Source: Naganishia liquefaciens (Eukaryota; Basidiomycota; Tremellomycetes; Filobasidiales; Filobasidiaceae). Taken from it: a stretch of DNA of 64,000 nucleotides. The notes beneath the pieces were generated by a model. That model saw nothing but the letters and a program-made list of their open reading frames with translations, had not been told where the DNA came from and did not search any database. The stretch is taken from contig BLZA01000017.1 in NCBI GenBank assembly GCA_013423385.1, positions 1,178,001 to 1,242,000 on the forward strand. Reading direction: 5' to 3'. Positions 23,192 through 33,744 of this stretch are shown here, piece by piece. Position 1 is the first letter of the stretch; the number at the start of each line of letters is the position of its first letter. A program made the position numbers and the translations under genes.

Positions 23192-23644
23192 TCACCGTCT
23201 CTGCTGCATCTTTTCCTCGAGGACACGTTCCATCTCGGAGATCTCGTCGATCGAGTATTGGGCGCCGGGAATAGCCGAGGGGGTGTAGGCGGTGGTCGCT
23301 TGGTCGAGGAGGGATCGACGGACGAGGAGTGCCTAGGCAATGGGGAAAGATGAGCAATTTCGAGAGAAGCAGGGGGGGGGAAATGAGGGACGCACCTGTT
23401 TGGCAATCTTGTCGTCGTAGACTCGCAGCGATGCCTCGTGCGCGTCCGTCAGCTGTCCGTCGGTGGTGCGCGCTTGAAGGGCATCCTGCAGGCTGCGCTG
23501 AGCGTCGATGTGTGTGAGGATTGTGGTGAGCGCGGGGAGAACGGGCTGGAAGTGTTCGAGCATGGTGGATGGGACGGGGGAAGCAGACGAGGAGGAGGAA
23601 GGGCGTCCCCCCGTGAGATTCTTGTCAGTGGGCGGATTCGTCAT
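23192..23644 (-). CDS. Small conserved-looking protein of unknown function
   Basis: Two exons (23396-23644 and 23192-23332) join in phase to give about 129 aa, ending RVLEEKMQQRR-stop. The first 27 residues are Ser/Pro-rich and likely disordered. The rest reads as helices: HFQPVLPALTTILTHIDAQ, SLRVYDDKIAKQALLVRRS and SIDEISEMERVLEEKM. The intron has clear CAG/GTGCGT and CCTAG sites, which supports a real gene. It has no Cys, membrane span or obvious targeting peptide, and I do not recognise a family. Its start codon is 176 bp from that of mitochondrial porin on the opposite strand. Confidence 0.65.
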
Positions 23645-23650
23645 CTGGGC

Positions 23651-23678
23651 TGGCGGCTGGCGGATGGCGGATGGCGGT
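23651..23678 (+). repeat. Heptamer repeat in the porin/small-protein promoter
   Basis: Four units of TGGCGG(A/C/T), the same heptamer (rotated GGCGGAT) as in the bicupin/esterase promoter. It lies directly upstream of ATG 23644. Confidence 0.8.
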
Positions 23679-23820
23679 ATTCGGGGCGGAAAGAAGCGCG
23701 CGCGGGCGTGGGCGTGGCTTAGCGCGTCCAAACAGCCCCGAGCATTCACAGAGATAGAGGGGAGCGAAGGGGATGGTGGATACAGTGGCAGTGATTCAGC
23801 ATACTCTGACAACCAGCACA

Positions 23821-24796
23821 ATGGCCACTCACGCTATCCCCGCTACCCAGCCCGTTCCCCCCTCGTGGCGAGTGAGTGCCAAGGACACACGGACGATTCC
23901 CCCGCGACGCGCCGCTGACAATCCCCCTCCCCCTCCCCCTCCCCGCGCAGGACCTCGGCAAGTCCGCGTCGGACTTGCTCCTCAAGGACTACCCCATCCA
24001 CGGCACCTCGCTCGAGGTCAAGACTTCCTCGTACCCGACCACCTTCAAGGTCGCCGGAACCCGAGACGCCAAGAGCGCCGCCATTGCCGGTGACATTGAG
24101 GGCAAATACGTCGACTTTAAGAACGGCATCACGTTCACCCAGGCATGGACGACGACCAACTTGCTCCGAACGCAGGTCGAGTTGGAGAACCAGATCGCCA
24201 AGGGTTTGAAGCTCGACTTGGCGACGGCCTTGAACCCGGCCAAGGCCCAGAAGAGTGCCATCGTCACCGCCATCTACAAGCAGCCCTCGTTGCACACCCG
24301 GGCCACCGTCGACTTGTTCAAGGGCCCGACTTTTACCTCGGACGTCGTCCTCGGTCGAGACGGTGCCCTCGTCGGTGCCGAAGCCACGTACGATGTCTTG
24401 GCCGGTGCCATTACCCGATACGCCGGTGCCATTGGCTACTCGGCCCCGGACTACGCCGTCACGTTGCACGGCTTGGGCAACCTGTCGACCTTTTCGGCTT
24501 CCTACTACCACAAGGTCTCCAAGGACGTTGAAGCCGGTGCCAAGGCCGTCTACGACACCAAGTCGACCACCGGTAATGTCGCCCTCGAGGTCGGCTCCAA
24601 GGTCTACCTCGACAACACCGCCGCCGTCAAGGTCAAGGTCAACAATGCCGGCATCCTCGCCGCGTCGTACACCCAGGCGCTCCGACCGGGCGTCAAGGCC
24701 ACTTTTGGCCTGGCATTGGACACCCAGAGGCTCAACGATGCCACGGCCGGTGCCGCCGCCCACAAGGTCGGCGCGTCGTTTGTCTTCAACAGCTAG
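23821..24796 (+). CDS. POR1: Mitochondrial outer-membrane porin (VDAC)
   Basis: Nineteen-strand beta barrel, the main metabolite channel of the mitochondrial outer membrane. Exon 1 (23821-23871) encodes MATHAIPATQPVPPSWR; exon 2 starts at 23951 with DLGKSASDLLLKDYPI, the conserved N-terminal helix/strand 1 junction. Successive amphipathic strands follow (TSLEVKTSSYPTTFKVAG, GITFTQAWTTTNLLRTQVE, HTRATVDLFKGPTFTSDVV, YAVTLHGLGNLSTFSASYY), ending in the family-typical HKVGASFVFNS. 298 aa, close to the usual 283-295. Codon use is strongly biased to C-ending codons, unlike the accessory genes, consistent with high expression. Divergent from the small unknown protein. Confidence 0.97.
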
Positions 24797-25118
24797 ACAG
24801 CTAGACGGGCGGGACACGCTGGGGGAAAGAAGGAAAATAATGACGCAAAAAAGGTAAACAAACCCAAGCGTGTGGGCATACTGGGAGAGACGGTGTTTGG
24901 GGTTGATGTATCCCTGTCAGTCTGACTCTGACGGTCTGTACTTGGCGATTTGCATCCGATAAGATGACCCCGGCCCGTCCGAGTCAATTTGCTTCCGCGC
25001 GCAGAGAGCCGATAGGGGCGATTGCGCGTTTCCGTCGGGTGGCGAATACTTGGGGCGAGTCGGCCATTGAATTTGAGAGAGAGAGTCGTCAGCATCGACG
25101 ACACAGTCCACACAGGCA

Positions 25119-27449
25119 ATGGCCCATCCACATTCCCACACGCACACTACGCGCTGTAAGTCCCTCCTCGTGTTGCGTGCCTTTTCCCCATGCACCACCC
25201 ATCCCCTCCCTTTCCCACATCCCACATCCCACATCCCTCCCAGTCACGCTCGACCGCTACTCGGTCCCCGATCCCGGTAAAGGCCCCAGTCCCGCCAAAA
25301 TCCGGAACAGCACGCTCGATTGGATGCACTAGTGAGCCCCTCCCCTCGCCCGTGCGCGCGCGCGCGCCGTCGTCGTCGTGGGGCGTTTCGGGCTAATGGT
25401 GTGTGCGACGGTGGGCGGCAGTGAGGGACATGAGGATGCGCCGTTGGGGATCGTCGTGGAGGAATCTAGCAGCGAGGAAGGGTTCACGCGCGGCGAGACG
25501 TGCGTGGTGAGGATCGTGCAGGCGGGGAATCAGCATGTATGTCTTCCCCCGCCCGAGTTTTGCGTGGAAGGGGACAGATTCCAGACTGATTCCCTTGGGA
25601 ATGCGTGGCAGAGGCAGTTTTCGCTGGATGCGTATCGGGATGCGTATGATGTCGCGCGGGGAACGACGGATGATGGGCGAGCACCGAGTCTGGATGGGTG
25701 TACGCGGGGAGGCGAGGTGGTGGACACAATCAAGTTGACGGTCAAGCCGCCGTCGGTTGCCGTAAGGTGAAGGGGTCGACGTCGTTGCAGAAGGGTGTGT
25801 TTTGGACTGATTCGATGGTATATTAGGTTGTTGCACCCGCTGGGACAGCTGAGGAGTAGGCATCACGCGAGGATCAGACCAGCCGGGGACTACGTGCGTT
25901 TGGCGTTGCGGAGCGCAATCAAGTGCAGTCCTGATCTAGTAGAATGCTTGATACCCCGCCAGACATACGACCGTTTCCAACTCCGCTTCACGAACGCGCA
26001 CGATATCCCTGCCTTTCTCGCCATCCTGCATCGACACTTTCCCGCACTCAATGATTCGCATACGGGCGCAACGCAGATGGAGATTGAGCATGCCGGGAGC
26101 ATCGCGTTGAGTCAGGGGACGTGTCCTTACATGCCGGATGATCCGTACAGGGCGATACGGAGGCCCGGGATGGACGCTCAAAACGGAAAGAGGCGGAGAA
26201 TGGAGGGGGACGGGGAAGAATATGGTGCAAGGTCGAGGCAGATTGGAAGTGTGCGCGTCGGAGAGGGGAAGAATGTGTTCGTTCGGTCGGAAAGTGTGCG
26301 TGGACCAATGGGAAACGTGAGAACATCACGGCTGATACCGTTCAGATCTACGGCCGGGATTTGCGCTTTCCGGAATCATCGTACGCGTGGCCGTCCCCTG
26401 GAATGGATGTGAACAAAGGACAGCCTTCCTATGATCAAGATGGATTCGTGAAACCGCTTGCGCCGGCATACATCGACACCCCGACGCCGGCGAATCGAAT
26501 TTATCATCTGGGCCAACTGGATCCGAATCAAAGACGCGAGCGTGGTTCGCGGTCGTCGACGACGTCACCCAAGAAGATGAGGCTGGCCACTCCGGCGGCA
26601 ATAAACGGTCCGTTCCAGAACAGCAGGTATGCTCCCGAGTCCGGTTGGCGTGGCAGTACCGCATCGATTGGATATCAAGATCCACGTTCGGCAGTCATCC
26701 CTCCATTCCGACAGCCAATGAGTTGTCCGCCCTTTTCAAACGAAAGCGTCGAATCCCGGCCTACAGGCTACACGTTGCCTTCTCCTCCCGGCGTGGATCC
26801 TGTCGACGCCCAGACCTGCGATTCGTCGCACGCTCGCACCCACGGCTATGCGCGGCCGGAACCGAGAATTCTCGCGACCGAAACGGTATCGAACGTGATA
26901 ACCGACCAAGGAGCGTCCCCCAAGCGGTGGCCGGCGGTGTATGGGCGACAGTCGTCGGGTTCACGAGCGACGATGAGCGCTGTGCAGGAGACGCCGGGCT
27001 TTCACCGGACGGACGCGTTGCGGCAGGATGCGCTTGTGGAGGATCCTGATGAAAGCAATGGGCAAGCTCAACAGACCGTTGTCAGACCTCTAGGACCGAA
27101 CGCCAACCATGTTCCTGACATTGCAGAAGATCATCACGAGAGTGGACCTGTACCTAGAGATGGCCCAATCGTTCATGCCGAAATGCCGGACGTGGCAACT
27201 CACTTGACGGCCCAGATATTACGATCTTCAAGTCTCTACGCCCTCTCCTTTGACGAATTGGAAGATGCGATCGACGAGATCATCATGGAGGAGGGATTCA
27301 TACCGTTTGTGAGCGGTCTACATTCAAGTGACTGCCTCATGGTGCTTATTTCTGCTCTTTCTTAGGTCGAGAAGATTGAGCGCAGCTGGCGCAAGCGACT
27401 CGAGCGTCTATCAGGACCCGGTCAGCAGCATGATGGAAATGGCGAATAG
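25119..27449 (+). CDS. rec114: Probable meiotic recombination protein Rec114
   Basis: Rec114 works with Mei4 and Mer2 to activate Spo11 in meiotic prophase. Exons read as 25119-25155, 25244-25331, 25422-25536, one starting near 25585 or 25610, then from 25827 after an AAG/GTGAAG donor at 25766, then two more; stop 27449. The N-terminal part resembles the Rec114 PH-like domain: FTLDRYSVPDPGKG, STLDWMHYEG, LGIVVEES, RQFSLDAYRDAYDVARG, TIKLTVKPPSVAVRLLHP and YDRFQLRFTNAHDIPAFLAIL. A long disordered linker follows. The C-terminal helix LSFDELEDAIDEIIMEEGF-IPFVEKIERSWRKRL fits the short C-terminal segment by which Rec114 binds Mei4. Similarity is judged from motif pattern only; Rec114 diverges quickly. 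Confidence 0.6.
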
Positions 27450-28274
27450 GCGTAAACAACGTCATGCGCAAATGAGGACGGACAAGCGTTCGGCGACTTC
27501 GACACTCGCGATGCCTGCTCTTCCAAAGTATGGAAGATACGATCTTCTGCTCAGATTGAGGGCACGATCGAAATGAAAAGGCAGCGCTCGTTGTATCGCG
27601 CATGTTGTAGGACAGCTGTGATTCCACGCGATACGCAATCGTGAAGGGCATTCATCGTATACTCGCTTGATGACGCTGCGACCGACTTGTTGCCCAGCAT
27701 GGTATTGCGATAACCAGACCCTGTCACGATAGGTTCCCGCCAGCAGAGTTCATACCGCCCATTCGACTGCTGACAGTAAGATTGATCCCCAGATCACGTG
27801 CCTTCCTTGTTGTACAAGGTGACGTGAACGTACAGCTTCACAGAACGTCTTTCCGTTCTAAACGTCAGCAAAAGCGGTCCTGAGCCGCTTGGCGGATTTT
27901 CGGTATCCTTCTCCAAAACGTTTGACATCCAAGAATGTATACCAGCTGTATCTCATTATCGGCCTGCTGACACTAGTCAATTTCAAGTCAGACATCATGC
28001 GTGATCATCAGCAGAGGTTTATGTGATAGGCTAATGTTTTAGATATGAGACCCGGTCTTTCCGTCACACATCCGTCTTCCCTCTTGATCACCTTTCTTTC
28101 GGATCGCCGATCGTTGTCATCAGCAAGAGCCGCACCGGAACGCGTATCGAAAGACAACAGCAAAGCGTGAATCTTGCCACCATCAAGCTATAAGCTCCTC
28201 GTTGGTTGCAGAACTCGCTCGGGACTGCCTGACTCGAGAGTCGCCTATCTGTTGTCAAACGGCAAGCAACAGCT
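27450..28274. other. Intergenic, no gene recognised
   Basis: About 825 bp upstream of the first MFS transporter. No ORF with recognisable features and no copy of the repeats found further right. Confidence 0.55.
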
Positions 28275-30701
28275 ATGGACATTCGAGTGAGGTCAAGAGA
28301 CAATTCCGACGTCCGTGATGAATTCGGAATCCACGATGGCTTCAATTCATTCAGCAATTACGACGAGATCGAGGATAGGCGATCGTCATCGGAATCCAGC
28401 GTCTCTGGCAGACAATCGACGCTCGTGGAAACAGGATTTGGTCAATCCGTCCAATCAGGCAGCGATTTTCGAGTGGAGAAAACGCCCAGAGACCCGAACG
28501 AGGTGGGATTTGACGGGCCGGATGATCGCGAGGATCCCCTGAATATGCCAACATGGCGGAAATGGGTGATCGTCTTGGTCATTGCTTCAGCGTCAACCTG
28601 TGTGTGAGTCCCGGTACACTCCCAATTTAAGAGTCTCCTCCAACTCTTCTGGCTCCCCTAGAACTTGCGCATCCTCCATGGCTGCGTCGACATACGCCGG
28701 ACTACAGCGATCTTTCCATATTTCCGAAGAAGTGGCGGTCCTCACCGTGTCCTTCTTTGTTTTCGGTCTCGGTGTTGGGCCGCTTTTCCTAGGGCCTGTC
28801 TCGGAATTTGTAGGGAGGAGGATTGTGTACGTGTGGAGCCTTCTGGCCTTCTTGCGTGAGTCGACATCTGCAACCTCACTAGACATTTCTGACATTCGGG
28901 ACAGTCTTCACGATTCCAGTCGCATTGTCGAATAATGCCCGTACGCCTACAAATTTGTGCAAGTTTGATGTGCAGCTCATGCACGTTACAACGTTTAGCT
29001 GTGCATCTCATTTTTCGATTTATTACCGGCTTCACGGGAAGCGCTTTTCTTGCTGTCGCAGGCGGGACCGTGGCAGATCTGTTCGAAACGAGGAAATTGG
29101 GCACGTGAGTCGTCAGAATAAGACGATATGCCTTGACGCGTTTGAGGTCTGACCAAAGTGCTTGAGTCTCTTCTAGACCAATGACTGTATATTCAACCAC
29201 GCCTTTTCTCGGTCCGGTATATCTGGCAGATTTTCCCGATGTGTAGGGAATGGCATAGCTGATTCGGCTTGCGCTTGCATCTGCGATGAAAGGTACTGGG
29301 TCCTCTCATAGCGGGCTTTATAAACTACAACGTCGATTGGAGATGGACATACTACGTTCTCATGATCTGGGCGGGCATCGACTTCGTCCTCGTGTTTCTC
29401 TTCGTTCCTGAAACATACCAGCCTGAATTGCTGAGGCGCAAGGCTGTAAGGTATTCATCGAATCAACGAGGTTGGCGTCCAATATAACTTCGCAGTTCTG
29501 ATCCTTCACCTGTTCTTCACCTCAGATTGCGGTCCTCGACGGGTAATCAAGACTTGTATGCTCCCATCGAGCACAATGGCCGCAGCTTTTGGCATCAATT
29601 GGGGGTCGGCTTGAAGACACCAATCTGTAAGTTGATGTCAGCTGTGCCGGGCGTATGGAGCGCGATATGAATCGTTTTTGGTACAAATTCTCGTAGTCGT
29701 GATCGCTCGACAGCTCATGGCAGTACTGCTCAGCTTCTGGGTTGCCCTGGTTCTGGGAATCCTCTATTTATTCTTCAACGCGTTCCCCATTACCTTTATG
29801 GGTAAACATTCATTGTCAGTAGCTCCTTCAGACAGTCCTCTTGGAGATCCCACTACTAGCCGTTGATCTCCGGCTGCACCAGCAATCAACAACAAGCAGG
29901 TCTCTCCTTTCTGGGAATTGGAATTGGGCAACTGTGCGCCGCCCTTTCTACGCCGATCTGGTCGAGGTACGTGCCTTTATCTGCTCCAGGGCCGCTGAAG
30001 GAAGGCACGATCGAATGGAAATTCATATTTGCACGATCTGTAGGGTATACAAGCGTGCGTCGGCGAAGCATGGAGGACATGCTCCTCCAGAAGCTAGACT
30101 CATCATGGGTATGGCAGGTGCGATCGGTAAGCAATCGCATCTTAGGCGTTAGATGGCGAGCCTGAGCGGACTGCCTCCCATTCGTCCCAGCTGTTCCGGT
30201 GGGAATTTGGATCTTTGCGTTCACCACTTACCGCCATGTTCACTGGATATGGCCCATCATCGGATCTATCCCCTTCGGCGCCGGCACGGTGTGGACTTTT
30301 AATTCAGTGTTTTCATACCTGGTAGATGCTTATCGACCCGTAAGCCATCTCTGGCTGACGTGTCGAACGGTAAAACTAACGTATCGTCTCCGATTCGGAT
30401 GCAGGTCTCTGCGAGTTGTTTGAGTTTCAATTCTTTCGTTCGATGTACATTTGCAGCTGGTGAGTGTTCATCGAGGACAGTAAAGGTGGCTATCCATTTG
30501 ATACTGCGGTCGGTAGGATTCCCTCTCTTCGCTCGCCAGATGTACGATCGCCTGGGCACCGTTGGAGCTTCCGCCCTGCTGGCGGGACTCGTCACGTGTA
30601 TGATACCGTTACCTTTTGTGTTCTACAGGATCGGTGCGAGGATACGGCAGCAAAGTGACCTGAGTCTACATGGCGAGAAGGCCGAGGTGATGAAAAGGTG
30701 A
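28275..30701 (+). CDS. MFS transporter, DHA1 (drug/polyamine:H+ antiporter) type, copy 1
   Basis: Plasma-membrane exporter or polyamine carrier. Start ATG 28275 (MDIRVRSRDNSDVRD), then a Ser-rich cytosolic tail and the pre-TM1 motif DPNEVGFDGPDDREDPLN. TM segments follow across many short introns: CASSMAASTYAGL, VLTVSFFVFGLGVGPLFLG, motif A GPVSEFVGRR, ITGFTGSAFLAVAGGTVADLF, the DHA1 TM5 motif STTPFLGPVLG, GFINYNVDWRWTYYVLM, VALVLGILYLFFNAFPITF, LSFLGIGIGQLCAALSTPIW, FGAGTVWTFNSVFSYLVDAY, FPLFARQMYDRLGTVGASALLAG, and the C-terminal PLPFVFYRIGARIRQQSDLS. Stop 30701. A close paralog lies inverted at 36960-39479. Substrate cannot be told from sequence. Confidence 0.85.
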
Positions 30702-30857
30702 AGAGCATCATGGTCCTGGCTGTTGTCCCGGATGTAAATTGCGAGAGCGCGTTTAGATATTTATGATAACAGGCTGCTTGAAAGACAGGCACGACGGTTT
30801 ACGCCTCCCGCCAACCAAAGGGGAGCCAGCGATACCAGATTTCCGATTTCACGAAGC

Positions 30858-30953
30858 ATGAAAGAGCACTATGGATACACTATTATGAACAATACTACAA
30901 CCGCAGCCGAGACCGATCAGGCGCCTCATCCGAACGGACATGGTAAGCCAGCC
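30858..30953 (+). repeat. Short dispersed repeat R1, copy 1
   Basis: About 96 bp resembling, at roughly 80% identity by eye, the reverse complement of 41006-41100. Shared blocks include ATACACTATTATG, ACAACCGCAGCC and CGGACATGGTAA. It lies 157 bp downstream of a transporter stop, same strand. A 63-codon ORF starting here is not convincing. Confidence 0.65.
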
Positions 30954-31114
30954 AAGCACAGGCGAAATTATAAAGAACAAGTAGGCAAGTGGATCATTGC
31001 AACAATGACCCGGTATTCGAATGAGCGTGAAAAGTGCTGGAAAGCGTAGTAGAAGTCCCTTGCTTGGAATGCCAACCAATGCCTCAAACATCCCGGATGG
31101 GCAGCTAACGGAGT

Positions 31115-32336
31115 CTAATCGGCCTTTGTGACCTTGAGCACGGGTATCGTTTTCGCTCTCTGGCCGTTCTGCGCCGACTTGTTGAAGCGATTGTTGGCTT
31201 GCTCTCTAGTCATCTTTGTGCCGAGCAGATCATCCCAATTCGTACTAGCGAGGTATGGATGTCAGCGCAAGTCCAAGGCAACGACGGGAGCATCCACTCA
31301 CAAGAATGGCTGGCTAAAGTTTTTCTTGATGCCGTAGCTCTGATGATGAATGTCGTGATAGTCCACATTGTTGTAGAACAAGAATTGACACGGATCCCAC
31401 CAGATCCGGTATCCACAGTGATCATCGACCGTTTTTGCGCTGCTGAGGGCGAAAAGCAGCGCTGCCTGACGGACTGACATGCCCGAAAGGGTCTCGGCGA
31501 CGGCGGCGCCGAGGGAATCCAGCAAGAGGCCCTCGACGGGATGGTTGTAGAGCGCGCCAAAGGCAAAGGGAACGTAGAGTCGGTGGTGAACCGAGTGGAA
31601 ATGGCGGTAGAGGAATCTCGAGGTGTGGAATGCGCGGTGCAGAAAGTATTGCCATGTGTCGATAACGAAGCTGTATGTCACGAATGGGTCGTTTAGTATT
31701 GAACGCAACAAAAGGAAAGGGGTAAACTCACAATGCAAAGTAGAACTGCATCAAAGGGATACCCCACCAATACGTCCAGCTCACGAGACTCTTGCCATGT
31801 TTCGCCAAAATGCTCTGGCCCGTTTTATCCCCAAGCACCAAGACCACGGCCTGTCCGACCACTCCGCTCAACTTGTGCATCTCCTGCAAATGATCCTTCC
31901 ACGCTTCATTCGCCGACGACGGCTCGACATCCATCCAAAAGTATCCGAGAATCGTTTGAATGACCTGCTGCAGCACAACCGCCTTGACGACCTGCATCAC
32001 CGTCGCTTTATTGCGCGACAAGACCTCGGGCGATTCGTGGATCCGCTTGGATTCGAAATACGGCAGCTGTGCGAGATCAAGCAAGTGGAATCCGAGGGAG
32101 AGGACCCAGTAGATGACGATGGGCGATGCGAGCGCTAGCCAGTGGTCCGAGATGAAGGAAAAGTACCGTGGGTTCGCAGTGTGGTAGATTGGGTACGTTG
32201 GTGATGTCGGTGTCATGCTCGCCATCAAGGTCGAGTTGAGGCGCGGCAGGAGCGGTATGGTGTATGGCATGGCGGAAAGCATGATGTTTGCGTCTGGAGA
32301 GACGCTCGAGAGCAGGTCCGGAGTTGAAGCGTTCAT
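31115..32336 (-). CDS. SUR2: Sphingolipid C4-hydroxylase (sphinganine hydroxylase)
   Basis: Di-iron membrane enzyme of the fatty acid hydroxylase superfamily that converts dihydrosphingosine to phytosphingosine in the ER. Start 32336. The N-terminal half has membrane helices (HWLALASPIVIYWVLSLGF, the segment starting VMQVVKAVVL). The intron near 31.73 kb joins FYFAL to FVIDTWQYFLHRAFHTSR. The His boxes are HRAFH, HSVHHR and YHDIHH, and the Sur2-specific stretch FGALYNHPVEGLLLD is present. A final short exon reads WDDLLGTKMTREQANNRF and ends TKAD-stop at 31115. Length and motifs are normal for fungi. It converges with the first MFS transporter. Confidence 0.93.
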
Positions 32337-32893
32337 TGAAGGGAGTGAAGGCAGTGGAGCCTTAGAAGAAGAGAGAGAGGCGTCGGACGATGCGCGGGAT
32401 GTAACGGTGTGATCGACGAGATGACGCCTCGGCGCTCACGGCTGACGGGATCGGATGAAAAGGGTCGAAAAGTCGGGTTGTTTGATGGTGTGTGTGTGAA
32501 GGGATACGAGATTGATTAACACGGTGCTCGGGCGTATAAGAGGGCTGCACGAGTGGTGAATGGCAAACGACGACGGGCTCAAGTATGCCTACTACCCGTT
32601 GGAGTATATTTTTTGTTTTGCCATCGAGCGGCGATCGTCGTCACCCTGCGGCATTAGTCATCAGCCAGATGACAAGACGCCGCAGCAGCTGACGCCGCCG
32701 GCCGCGTCGGAAGCAAACCGACGGATCGAGCCGCCGGAGCTGGAGCTGGAGCCGGACTCGCGCTCGTGTCAACCTCGCGTCGCCCGGGCGAGCATGCGAT
32801 TCTGGAGACAACTCATACATACAACGATAGATGCCGATTACAACCCGTCTTTTCTTGACTATGAAAACACGCTCGCACGCTTGTATATATTCG
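32337..32893. other. Intergenic between SUR2 start and RnpA-like stop
   Basis: 557 bp with no supported gene. The ORFs here are GC-driven. It should contain the SUR2 promoter. Confidence 0.5.
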
Positions 32894-33506
32894 TTACGGG
32901 GACGCGCGTGTCCGCTTCCCGGCGGCGTGCGACATCGCGGACGGCTGAAACCGTTTCTGCGCCTGACCACCCGTCTGTGCCTGTCTAGCGAGATCGGCGA
33001 TGGCGTTCCGAGCGTGCTGGACCAGTGAGGCCATGGGTTCGGCGTAGATGTCCGCGGTCAGGGTGGCGAGGTAGTGATGTCCTGTAGACGGGACCTGAGT
33101 ATGGTGTATTGCGAAAGCGGGTCTAGGCAGACTTACCAGCTGGCAGCTCGACATGGCCAGAAGGCCCAGCTTGCGAATTGCCCTTGCCGCTCTCGGACAA
33201 TGGTGCCGTTAGGTCCCTGGTCAACGCCAGCCGTATCGCCTCTTTGAAACGCGTGCGAACCCTGTTCCGCTCTACTGCGGATTTCGATATGCTCTTGATG
33301 GTAGTAACGATGCCGAAAGGCGTCTTGTCTTTCTGATTCGGGACAAGAGGATTATACTTGGAATAACTTGATGAATGGCTGACAAGGCCGGACGATTTGA
33401 CTGCTTTGATGCTGAAGAGCGGCGTTCGATACTCTAGAATGTTATTTCCGTTCCTACGGCCCGACATCATCTTGGGGATCTCCTTTTCCCAGTCCAATTG
33501 ACGCAT
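32894..33506 (-). CDS. Bacterial-type RNase P protein (RnpA)-like protein
   Basis: Two exons (33137-33506 and 32894-33081) join in phase at PA/GHHYLATL to give about 185 aa. Seen: FGIVTTIKSISKSAVERNRVRTRFKEAIRLAL (pieces FGIVTTIKSISKS and AVERNRVRTRFKEA), which fits the RnpA RNR-box pattern VxRNRxKRRxREAxR, and later ATLTADIYAEPMASLVQHA, matching the RnpA C-terminal strand-helix pair. The N-terminus is basic (GRRNGNNILEYRTPLFSIK) and could serve mitochondrial import. Known fungal mitochondrial RNase P uses an RNA plus Rpm2-like proteins, so a role in organellar tRNA processing or ribosome assembly is inference. The start could lie further upstream. Same strand as ClpX, 238 bp downstream of its stop. 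Confidence 0.6.
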
Positions 33507-33744
33507 CTGATCGAGCGATAGGATGGTCAGTCTAGGACACGATTAATACCCGGGCGAAAGCAGATACCTACCTGAGGAACCCGCCTGGGCGATCTTGGGA
33601 GCCGCTCAAGCGGTAGCGTGTAAGAGTTCTTCTCCTTCGTCGTCTTCTTGGACGGGTCTACAGCAGAAGTAGAGAACGTTCTTGAGCCTCCCAAATTTGA
33701 TGCGGACCGAGAAGGGGAGAATAAAGGGGAAAGAGCAGGCGGAC

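Noticed and set aside
23843-24817. 324-codon minus-strand ORF opposite porin
   Set aside because: It is a mirror of the highly codon-biased porin exon (Gly/Val/Asp-rich low-complexity product) and has no recognisable features.
25244-25900. Velvet-domain regulator as identity of the gene at 25.1-27.4 kb
   Set aside because: The velvet signature motifs are absent, and the KPPSVAVR, RFQLRF and C-terminal helix pattern fits Rec114 better.
30858-31049. 63-codon ORF ending in Cys-Trp-Lys-Ala, considered as a lipopeptide mating-pheromone precursor
   Set aside because: The tail is not an aliphatic CaaX box, the ORF starts inside a dispersed repeat, and no receptor gene is nearby.
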